Of a DNA stretch of 19,029 nt, positions 11,601 to 19,029 are shown piece by piece. Made by a program: the position numbers and the translations under genes. The stretch comes from Amoebophrya sp. AT5.2 (taxonomy: Eukaryota; Sar; Dinophyceae; Syndiniales; Amoebophryaceae). The stretch covers positions 1 to 19,029 of the forward strand of contig RXOD01004698.1 of assembly GCA_005223375.1 (NCBI GenBank). Reading direction: 5' to 3'. The notes beneath the pieces were generated by a model. The model did no database searches. It worked only from the letters and a program-made list of their open reading frames with translations, and was not told where the DNA came from. The stretch's first letter is position 1; each line of letters opens with the position of its first letter.

Positions 11601-12880
11601 CTGCTGCGGCGACCGGCACGAATGGCGCGGGACATGACCTCGACCGCGACGTTGCAGGGGTAGAGGAGGCTCCCCGCAGCGAGGGTCCCCCGCGCAAGCG
11701 GCAGAAGGTGGTGGAGTTCAACAACCGGGTTTCCGTTCGCGAGATTTCGTTCGGCGGCGCGGATTCCACCGAGAAGCGGCCGCGGCGGGTGTCGGCGCTC
11801 TCCGATCGCGACCAAAGTGGGAGAAAACGCCGCAAGAGCAGCTTCGGCGGCGGCGGCGGGGAGCTTCCGGAACAAATTCCGGGGCGGATGGGCGGCAGCG
11901 CGGAACGAAAACGCCGCGCGCTGTCGGAAGACCTGATCTCGCAGTCGTCGTCGGAAGCCCTGCTGCTTCCCCCGGACTCGCAGGAACTCGGAGAGCTGGA
12001 TGGCCCGAGTGGTGAAGTAGAAGAAAATGGCGCTGCTGGAGCCGCACCAGTCGAGCTCGCCATTGGTGTTCTTGGGGAGGAGTGTTGCACCAGCTCCGTG
12101 CGGTCCGGAGAGGCGACGCGGCCGAACGATCCGGCGCAAAGCAGAGGAGTTCTTCTTCATCCAGAATCGGTTGGTGGCAGCCTGCGCAGGGAAGGGCGAG
12201 ATGGATCAACCAGCTCGGACGCGATCGGGGAACTGTTTGCCAGTGGTGGCGGTGGCCGGAAGGCGGAATCTGCAACACTGGCGCAAGTAGGCAGCAGCAG
12301 CAGCAGTTCGAGCACGAGCAGGGCGATTGTCGCAGTCGACGCGGTCGAAGCGAAAGTCGCGGAGAAGAAAAAGAAAAGCGGCAACATCGTTCAGATGCCG
12401 AGCTGCCTCAACGACCCTGATTTCTTCAAGGATGCGCCGGCAGCCGGGAAAGTGCAACAGCAAACCTCCACAGCTGACAGCTTCTGCGAAGAGAACTCGC
12501 AGTCGACGCCAATGATCCGGCTGAGCCCCCTGCGAGATCCGGAGAGCGTGGCGGCGTTCGCAGCAAATCTGGTGGCCACTAGAAACAATAGGGGACTTAA
12601 AGCAAACGCGGCTGCTGCAAAGAGCGGCGCTGGTGCGAAAAGCAGGCAGAACCAAGAGAACCGCGCGCGTGTACTGGAATTAAGGAAGAAGCAACTGAAG
12701 TTGATCGAGAAGAACGAGAAAGTGAAGGCGAGGAGGCAGCGGAGAGAAGAGGCGGAAGGACTGCTTGAGGACGGTTTTGGCGAGGGGGCGATGGAAGATG
12801 GCTTGTGGGACGGGGAGGAAGAGGAAAGCGACAGCAGCAGCGAGGTAGCCGACTCAGACTCACAGGGGACATCAGAGTGA
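8689..12880 (+). CDS. Large nuclear protein with PHD-type zinc finger and Myb/SANT-like domain
   Basis: Exons 8689-9442 and 9675-12880 join in phase across a GTACTAAC...CCCCAG intron of 232 nt to give 1319 residues. Residues 7-63 form a C4HC3 PHD pattern: C7, C10, C22, C25, H30, C33, C60, C63. A second cluster follows at C81, C84, C130, C133, C138, C144, H149, C154 and C157, so a second zinc-binding fold is likely. Around 645-728 lies a Myb/SANT-like segment: VWTANMDARLKEL, then WVEIAAEIAAM, and after a Gly/Asn-rich insertion TEHDCQRRFRDL. The rest is Ser-, Gly- and Glu-rich and probably disordered, with basic nuclear-signal-like patches (RKRQK, RKRRKS) and a charged helix near 1247-1280, then an acidic C-terminus. 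PHD fingers commonly read histone tails and Myb/SANT domains bind DNA or histones, so a chromatin or transcription role is inferred. The ATG at 8689 begins immediately before the zinc finger. The domains are recognised by motif; the full-length protein is not. Confidence 0.85.
12291..12306 (+). repeat. GCA/AGC trinucleotide microsatellite in coding sequence
   Basis: A short (GCA)5 run sits in the disordered C-terminal third of the PHD/Myb protein and encodes most of a polyserine tract. It is in frame and would vary the protein only in a low-complexity linker. Confidence 0.7.
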
Positions 12881-13598
12881 AGGGCCGCATGCGTAGTTTC
12901 TTGTGGGCGACGGGGAAGCTTTAGGTGGTGCAACAGTGTCAGAGTTTGATGTGTCGCAATGAATTAGTGCTGGATCCTTGACGCGCGAGTTAGTCGGTCC
13001 TGTAGAGATTCCGTGAATGAACCCTGTTTGGCCGCGAATGAAAAGCCGTAATATCATCGCGACTGAATTTGATACGTAAAAGACGTAGAAGTTAGATCGG
13101 TTGAGGTTTTATTTTTGCAGAGTCGCTGGCCGCGGGTGGGCTACTTACTTTATTTTAACGGGAAAAGTAGACAGGACCCTCTTGTTCGACTTCGAGAGAG
13201 CTCGTTTGCAGGAGAGAAGCAGCGAATTCGTGGGAAGATGAGGTGTAGCACGGAGAACGTTGGGAAGCACAAGCGCAACATTCAGTCTAAGTGCTCAGAT
13301 GGCGCTCACTAGTGTTGATTCTATTTCAATCTTTTTCCACTACACCTGGCCTCTCGGCTACAAGCTGTGCGCAAAATCTACCATCACGCAGGCTCATGCG
13401 AAGCGCAAAGATGAACAGATGTAGTTTCCTTCGACTACGGCTTGATCACCCGTTTTCTGTTCAAAGGATTGCGGCCGCGTGCGGTATTGCTCCTTACGGC
13501 GAGCGCTCGTCGAAATAATTCCTGGGAACACCGCGTTCAGCCGGAGGAAGCGTCATTCTTCACACGTCCGGCCGCCCGCGCGCACGCTATAGCCAGCC
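12881..13598. other. Intergenic region, no supported gene
   Basis: These 718 nt carry only short open frames without coding composition. A pyrimidine-rich stretch near 13319-13350 may contribute to a 5' UTR splice acceptor for the next gene. I see no RNA gene. Confidence 0.45.
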
Positions 13599-14006
13599 AT
13601 GCTCTTTGTCGCTGCGTCGCTTCTTTTCACAGCTGGCCTCTGCGTCCCCTTCGTTCTCGGTGCCAGCTCGTGGCTCGACGCTCCCGGGCCCCTCCACAGC
13701 AGGTCGCTTACGAACGTTCTCCTTTTCCACGGCGCGCAGCTCATTTTCCTGTCCATCCTGCTTACCAACCTCGTGCAGAAATTGCGGCGGATGGACCTAG
13801 CGGTGGCGGCGGTGTTTCTTCTCGTCGCTCCCGTATATGTGGTGATGCTGGACACGAAAATGGTCCACGAGATCCCGTTTTCCCTCACCCGGGGAACGGC
13901 GGGAGCGGGCCTGTGCGGGCTGGCGTGCGCGGGGTGGAGGCTCTCATCATGGGGCGGAGGAATTGGAAGCGCTAAATCGAGCGGAGACGGGAAGGAGCTG
14001 GAGTGA
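13599..14006 (+). CDS. Small hypothetical membrane protein, about four helices
   Basis: This is a single open frame of 135 codons ending in TGA. I do not recognise the family. Hydrophobic segments fall at about residues 1-24 (signal-like or first membrane helix), 40-58, 66-83 and 97-112. Short basic loops such as QKLRRMD lie between helices 2 and 3, and the C-terminal tail is polar and Gly/Ser-rich. An HG motif in helix 2 and the LDTKMVHEIPFSLTRG loop before helix 4 are the least generic parts. Third positions are GC-rich like the neighbouring exons, which supports a real gene. The long frame on the opposite strand is its shadow. A donor-like GTGAGC overlaps the stop codon, so a further exon is possible, but I find no convincing continuation. 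Confidence 0.6.
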   Translation: MLFVAASLLFTAGLCVPFVLGASSWLDAPGPLHSRSLTNVLLFHGAQLIFLSILLTNLVQKLRRMDLAVAAVFLLVAPVYVVMLDTKMVHEIPFSLTRGTAGAGLCGLACAGWRLSSWGGGIGSAKSSGDGKELE

Positions 14007-14480
14007 GCGCGACGGCCTCGGACAGGAACCGAGAAATCAAAATCGAGCGGTTGGCACGTTCTTTTCCCTTGCGAAAAATTGGAGGATTCGACGGCGCAAG
14101 TGACTTCGCGGGTGGATTCCGCTTTGTTGATTTCGATCTGACTGCGGTTGTGCGACGATACGATTTTCGGAGCGGGAGGCGGGACGCAGGCTGGCAAATG
14201 GCTGTTCTTGCGCAGTTCGGACTTGGAATCAGAAACAAGTCACACTCATGCCACCACGAATCGTGAAGCGGGGCTTCCCGTGAACGCTACTAGAAATAGA
14301 GTCATCGACACCTCGGAGCACTGGTGATTAGTGATGCGATCATTTTTGACATATAGTTGAGGACAACTTGAGGACAACAGGACAACTTTCTCCGCGACGA
14401 ATAGACCGCAGTCACGGAAACAATAAACCGGTTCACCCATCCCAAGTCGCTTGCTGTTGCAGCACAGATTTCTCGCAAAA
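14007..14480. other. Intergenic region, no supported gene
   Basis: These 474 nt lie between the membrane-protein gene and the coiled-coil gene. TTGCTGTTGCAG ending at 14462, shortly before the ATG at 14481, resembles a 3' splice site in a 5' UTR. Nothing else stands out. Confidence 0.4.
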
Positions 14481-15302
14481 ATGGACTGGCTTTCCTCGGA
14501 TGCTGCCTTCCTTCGCTCGCGGCAGCGCCTCTACGACCACGCGCATTTGCACGCGCAGCGCCGCATTCTCGAGTTCAAGGACGACGAGCGATCTGTCGAA
14601 GCGCTGAAGTCTGATCTTTCCGCTGCGCTCCGCAGGAAGCTCCGGAAGTATGTGCAAGAGCAGAAGGCTTTGAAAGAGGAGTGCAGCCGGGAGCAGAGGG
14701 CGCTGTTGCGGACGTTGGTCGAGCTTGTGGCGGAGAAGCAACAGGTGATAAAGGAAGTCGAGTCCGAGCGGCGGTTGGTGAAAATGATGGCGCCTGACCC
14801 TGATCAGCATCAGCATCATCACCATTATCGTGCTGGGAAGGTGGAGGTGGAAAACGAAAAGGATGGCGGAGACCGGCTTGATGGCAGCAGTAAACGGAAG
14901 GGCGAGGAATCACAGTTTGGCGGTGACCCTGACCACCAGCACGGGCGCGAAGCGCAGGTTACCACAACTACCAGTGCCACCAGCGAAGTGTTCGCCGCGC
15001 GGCTTCGGGCGCGGCAATTACTCGACCTCGAGCTCGAGGACCTGGAGGTCGAGGCCGACCTGCTGCAGAAGGAGCTCTGGAGTGCGCAGCAGCAGGCGGA
15101 GTCTCAAGGCTACCAGCCGAAGCAGCCCTGGTGCCTCACCAAGCCCTGGGCGTCCTCTCTCGTCGCGCCGGGCGCAAGTGAGACCTCGTCACGCGCGCTG
15201 GTGGACCCGTGCTTCGTCGCGGAAACGGAACTGCAGCAGAAAACGGTGGAGCTGCTCACTCAGAGGATCGAGCGCCGGGATCTCTATGAGTCTGGCAGCT
15301 GA
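14481..15302 (+). CDS. Hypothetical coiled-coil protein
   Basis: This is an uninterrupted frame of 273 residues ending in TGA. I do not recognise the family. Residues from about 20 to 102 are rich in Arg, Lys, Glu and Leu with heptad-like spacing and should form a long coiled coil. A His-rich patch follows (QHQHHHH, near 109-115), then a polar Gly/Asp/Thr linker. A second helix-forming segment lies at about 157-200 (RLRARQLLDLELEDLEVEA), then a Pro/Trp stretch (KQPWCLTKPW), and a short charged C-terminal helix near 248-268. The start is the ATG at 14481, preceded by AAAA and a nearby acceptor-like TTGCAG; an upstream in-frame extension exists only with a non-ATG codon. A scaffold or cytoskeletal role would fit, but this is a guess. 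The His patch could bind metal ions. Confidence 0.7.
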   Translation: MDWLSSDAAFLRSRQRLYDHAHLHAQRRILEFKDDERSVEALKSDLSAALRRKLRKYVQEQKALKEECSREQRALLRTLVELVAEKQQVIKEVESERRLVKMMAPDPDQHQHHHHYRAGKVEVENEKDGGDRLDGSSKRKGEESQFGGDPDHQHGREAQVTTTTSATSEVFAARLRARQLLDLELEDLEVEADLLQKELWSAQQQAESQGYQPKQPWCLTKPWASSLVAPGASETSSRALVDPCFVAETELQQKTVELLTQRIERRDLYESGS

Positions 15303-16039
15303 AACCGGCGAATTCCAATCTTTCATAACGAAGTTATTGCGTTTCTCAGTCGATTTTCTCCGAAGCCTCGGTTGATGCATGTCCTTCTGGCCCGATAAGG
15401 TGGCCGATCCGTGCCGTTGTGGCTGGTTTTGTCGTGATTTTGGTTGTGTTTGTGCTGCGTAAGAAAGAGTTCTTTGTGCACATCATGATCGTGTGGGGCT
15501 TTTCGGTATCGTCGTGGCAAGGCGAATCGTAGAACGTCGAATCTGTGTCGTGGAAATGGAAAATGTGGCGCGGATGGTGGGATTATGGAATCGGGACGGT
15601 ATAGTTGTTGCATGAAATCCTCTTTATCGTGCCGTCGTGGGTTCTTCTCGTGCTTCTCGTGACAGCGCTTTCACTCGCGTTTCCAACGACTAAAATTTTT
15701 GGCGCTCACAGGGAACACCGAGCACTCCGTTTTTCATGCCGTTTTACGCGCACCCCGCTGTGTTGCATAAGTTTTCACTTCGTTTTCGGTTATACGAGGC
15801 TGCAAGAGGTGGGATCTCTCAGCGCATGATAGAGGCGGCGGCGCCACATCAACGACAACTTTTTTACTTTACTTATTTTTTTTTCACCGCACGCCTTGTA
15901 GCCAGACCGGGGAGATCCCTACACCACATGATCTGATTGGGCCCCCATAGCTACACAGAAAGGGGGCGTCGAAAAGGGACACTCTACGCTCCTCAGCTCC
16001 CGCTCCCGCCCGAGCAGCACCAGAAAGCCGGGAAACACC
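15303..16039. other. Intergenic region with a polypyrimidine tract, no supported gene
   Basis: These 737 nt hold no frame with coding composition. One hydrophobic non-ATG frame at 15605-15829 was considered and set aside. A long T-rich tract at 15860-15884, followed by CACCGCACGCCTTGTAG ending at 15901, makes a good candidate 5' UTR acceptor for the gene at 16040. Confidence 0.45.
15860..15901 (+). promoter_or_regulatory. T-rich tract ending in TAG: candidate 5' UTR splice acceptor
   Basis: A 25-nt stretch that is almost all T, including nine in a row, is followed 17 nt later by TTGTAG. It sits 138 nt upstream of the start codon at 16040. It may accept a spliced leader or an untranslated exon. 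Confidence 0.35.
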
Positions 16040-16836
16040 ATGGATCCCTCTCTGGATTCGCTGTTCCTGATCCAGGATGGGCACACGCGGAAGGAGGTGG
16101 CGGCCGCGCGGCACAATCTCGCCGCGAAATACAACATGCAGGAGGATTCCTTGGCGCAGCTGAGAGCAGGAAAAAAGAAGAAGCCGCGAACGCCCCAACA
16201 GTACCCCACGTTGGACCGGAGCAAGGGCCTTTACATCCGGCCCGGCCCGGCGGCGGCAGGGGGCGGGAAAGAGGAGTTCGCAGAAATCGATGCGAGTGAA
16301 GGAGTGCACCACTGGACACAGGTATCTACAGGGTTGAGTTTTTTTTTTCTGTCGAGATCTGCATCTTGCTTCTACGACTACGACAGCGGTTTCGATCGAT
16401 ATGATTCTGGCCTTGATCATTAATTTCCATATGTGATTTTGACCGTTTTCTCCACACATTTATGGTTTTGCTCCATCAATTAATCGTTGTGAAAAATTGG
16501 CAGGACGCTCGGGGCGGCGACGTGTACAACTTGGAGAATGCGATGGAGCAGGGGACCGGGGAGAGTTTCTCTCCCGAGCGGTTCGGGAAGTACTTCTACC
16601 GCGCCAGGCAGTATCCGCTGTACCCGCAGGGCCTGGGTGCGAACGACTCCCATGCGAAAACACCCGCCATGGCCATGGAGGACTTTCTGAACCGCACGCT
16701 GCAGCTGTCCTCGGGCCCCCGCGGTCGGGGCAACTACAGACCCTCTAAAAAGTCGTACGCCGAAAACTCCCTGGGAGCCGCCAGCGGAAAACTCTTCCCG
16801 CCGCTGCTCTACGTGCAGTCGAAGCATCAGTACTGA
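16040..16836 (+). CDS. Hypothetical protein, two exons, 204 residues
   Basis: Exons 16040-16321 and 16504-16836 join in phase 0 across a 182-nt intron (GTATCT donor, TTGGCAG acceptor) and end in TGA. I do not recognise the protein. It has no membrane segment. Residues 1-50 are helical and charged (LIQDGHTRKEVAAARHNLAA) and are followed by a basic patch, GKKKKPRTPQQYP. The second exon has many aromatic residues (FGKYFYRARQYPLYPQGLG) and ends in a Tyr/Lys-rich tail, KLFPPLLYVQSKHQY. This aromatic and proline spacing resembles extended filament- or microtubule-lining proteins, but no family can be named. The ATG at 16040 is favoured by CACCATGG-like context and by the upstream polypyrimidine acceptor. 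The next gene begins only 208 nt after the stop. Confidence 0.75.
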
Positions 16837-17044
16837 CTTCCTTTACTTGTTTTGCTTTGGTCTATGTATCCCTTCGCGTGTTTGCTTGTTAGGGGTGCTT
16901 GCGGTTTCGCTCTCGGTACTTCTGTGGCACAGTGACAGTGTGCATGCTATAATTACCGTTCTATTTCCCCACAAAAATCCCTGCAGGCATAGCAAGAACA
17001 ACTCGTCCTCCCGCATTGCGCACGGGGGCACCCGCAGCCGCAGC

Positions 17045-19029
17045 ATGCCGTCGCACCCTGAGGCGATGCAGCTAGACGCCGGGGCAGCAGCAGGAGGTTC
17101 GGAACAGCATGTTGCAGAGGTCGGCACAACATCGGTCCTAGTGGATCGTTCGATGCCCGTACCGGACCTCGTGTTTCTCGCCGAACACGGTCACGCCACT
17201 GGCAAGTCGGTGCGAGGAGGTGGGGGGAATGCAGCGTCCCGGTTTCCGGAGCAGGATGCGGCGATAAACGCGCGTTCGTCGTCGCTGGACGACCCGAGCC
17301 CGCGGCACCGGAGGAAAATCGAGGAACTGGACGCCGAGCAGCGGCCTACCGAGCTGCGAGTCGGAGCCGGTGTTGGGGCTGCGGGGGGACCACAGGTTGA
17401 CCAAGGCACAGCGCCGGCCGCCGCGGCGGCAAAATCTTCCGCAGCGACGAAGAAAAAGGCGAAAGTCGGCAACCGGCGCAGCAAAACGACCGGAGGCGCG
17501 AAGGGAGCCGGCGACGACGAGGAGAGCGGCGAGGCCGAGCCGGACGGCGTAATCGGTAGGAACTACAATTTGATGACCCTCGAGGACGTCGCGCGTGTTC
17601 CCATCCGGAACGACAGCAGTCAGAGAATAGTGTGGCGACTAACGATAAAGGGCGGCCGGGAGGTGCCGCAGTATTTCAACGTGATGCCGCACAGAGAGGG
17701 GGTGCTGGAACCGGGCGAGAAATTTGAGATGAGGGTGAAGCAGAACCCGAAGGTGGAGGTGCCGACGGGCGTCTACGTTTTCAAACTGGCGATCGGAGAC
17801 GTGGAAGAAATCTGGCTCACACAAATGTTCGCCTGCGTGGTGCCGGGACGTACTTATTGACTCATCTTTCTAGGTTTTTTTGGCTCAGGTGCTCCCCTTT
17901 GAAAATGTACTTCTGGGGGGCCTGGCGTCCTGGTGATCGGAGCAGATAGATTCGATTCATGGCTTTTTTGTTTTTTCAAATAAGAAGTACTTTGTATTGC
18001 AAATTCGCCCAATGATGCAAGGAATTCTCCAATGGTTTATTCGCTTCACCTCCCGGGTGTTCGAATTTCTCCAGGCGACGACATCCGGAAGGTGAAGCTG
18101 AGGAACGGGCAGTCGTACGAGCTGCTTTCGAAGTACGGTCCCGGTCGGCAGCGCGTGCAGTGGAGAAAGCAGGCGCACGACTACTACCTCACCTGGCACG
18201 AGGTCACGGGGAAGCAGAAGGTCGTCCTGCCGCCCATAGAGGACGAGCAGGTCTTAGCCGCGATGCGGGGACAGACTGGTGCGAGCAGCAAGCCCGATCA
18301 AAGCCTCAATCAGTACGTGCCGCCGTCGGCCGGCGCCTCTAGTGTCAAGAAGAAGAAGAAGTCCGCCGTTCCTCCTCCAGCAGCCGGAACAAACACGAGT
18401 AATAACAACTCGTCCCACACAACCGGAGGAGCAGACAACAACAAACCCGCCACCGCGGCGACGACCGTTTCGATCGGCGGCCACTCCACGATGCCATACT
18501 CGGCGGTGGACAGCGGCAACAACGGCGGCAATTTGAAGCCGCCCTCGACCACCGCGAGCACGCGAATCGTGTTCGAGGGCGGCGCCGACACCTACGACCT
18601 GTTTGGCGACGACGACGAGGAGGAGAAGGTGAAGCTGCCCAGTTTGCTGAAGAAGGAAATCGAGCTGGTGAAGAAGCCCTTCCCGTTGGCGGGCCTGGCC
18701 GAGGCGGAGGCGGCGCGCGAGGCGGCGGAGTGTGGCGTCGTGCTCCCCGGAATCGGGGACGCGGGCGCTGTAGGAGGAGGAGTGGCTCCAGTGGGCAGTC
18801 TCGCGCTGGGCAGCCCGGGAGGCGCGCAGCACGCTTCCGGAGCGAGCCCGGCGAAGCGCGGGAACGAGCAGGCGGGAACCACGGGCTCCAAGAGCAACAG
18901 CTTCCACACCTCGTCGTTCAACAAGACGGGGTCCACGATGCAGAGCTCCACGCTGAACGGCAGTGACGCTGATCGGCAGAGTCGGCATCATGACCTCAAG
19001 GAGCGGCAGAAGCTGAAGGAGCGGCTGGG
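17045..19029 (+). CDS. Hypothetical protein with possible MSP/Ig-like beta domain (3' partial)
   Basis: Exon 17045-17849 joins exon 18075 onward in phase 1 through a 225-nt intron with a GTACTT donor and CTCCAG acceptor. The second exon is open to the window edge, so the C-terminus is missing. Residues 1-165 are low complexity, rich in Ala, Gly, Lys and Glu. About residues 180-262 look like a seven-strand beta sandwich of the MSP or ASH type: IRNDSSQRIVWRLTIKG, then GVLEPGEKFEMRVKQ, then PTGVYVFKLAIGD. The fit is by pattern only. The second exon starts with a compact charged segment (RKVKLRNGQSYELL, RVQWRKQAHDYYLTWHEVTG) and then turns into Ser-, Gly-, Asn- and Lys-rich sequence with an acidic LFGDDDEEE stretch. 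MSP-like domains usually mediate cytoskeletal or membrane-contact binding, which is only a suggestion here. The frame is open upstream of 17045 but lacks an ATG; CCCTGCAG ending at 16986 is a likely 5' UTR acceptor. Confidence 0.75.

Noticed and set aside
9650..12160. 836-codon open frame on the minus strand
   Set aside because: It is antisense to the PHD/Myb gene and is produced by that gene's GC-rich third positions. It is Arg/Leu/His-rich with no motif, while the + frame has recognisable domains and a phase-correct splice.
13553..14197. 214-codon minus-strand frame over the small membrane protein
   Set aside because: The opposite strand encodes evenly spaced hydrophobic helices with an ATG start. 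The minus frame is Pro/Arg/Ser-rich, typical of a shadow.
15605..15829. Hydrophobic frame that could be a small membrane protein
   Set aside because: It begins with TTG rather than ATG, third positions are not GC-rich, and it has no splice or motif support.
18254..18991. 245-codon minus-strand frame at the right end
   Set aside because: It is antisense to the second exon of the last gene, low complexity and Arg-rich, with no motif.

Overview
This window looks like nuclear DNA of a unicellular eukaryote, most likely an alveolate of the dinoflagellate lineage, possibly a compact-genome syndinian such as Amoebophrya. The sequence reasons are these. Genes are interrupted by short spliceosomal introns of about 90 to 360 nt. 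The best supported acceptors read AG followed by G, a known dinoflagellate tendency. Almost none of the donors match the usual GTRAGT. All seven genes lie on the + strand. There are no ribosome binding sites, operons or prokaryotic gene families. The lineage call is an inference; only the eukaryotic nature is firm.

Layout from left to right: (1) 437-4332, a gene of about ten exons for an unrecognised, mostly disordered protein with recurring S-x-[IL]-F motifs. (2) 5293-7390, a six-exon cation/proton exchanger of the CAX family, the most securely identified gene, with all splice junctions resolved to a 400-residue protein. (3) 8689-12880, a two-exon gene for a 1319-residue nuclear protein with an N-terminal PHD-type zinc finger, a second cysteine-rich cluster, a Myb/SANT-like domain and long low-complexity tails. 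(4) 13599-14006, a small four-helix membrane protein. (5) 14481-15302, a coiled-coil protein. (6) 16040-16836, a two-exon gene for an unrecognised basic protein. (7) From 17045 and running off the right end, a protein with a possible MSP/Ig-like beta domain followed by low-complexity sequence.

Intergenic stretches are about 200 to 1300 nt and hold no gene I can support. Several have a polypyrimidine tract plus AG shortly before the start codon, as expected for cis- or spliced-leader trans-splicing. The genes do not form an evident pathway; this reads as a random stretch of genome. All six visible stop codons are TGA.

The most interesting signal is the splicing grammar. Seven of about seventeen donors begin GTACT, two of them GTACTAAC. 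Only one donor has the canonical +5 G. Some introns are bounded by short direct repeats, and one carries near-terminal inverted repeats, which is reminiscent of mobile introner elements.
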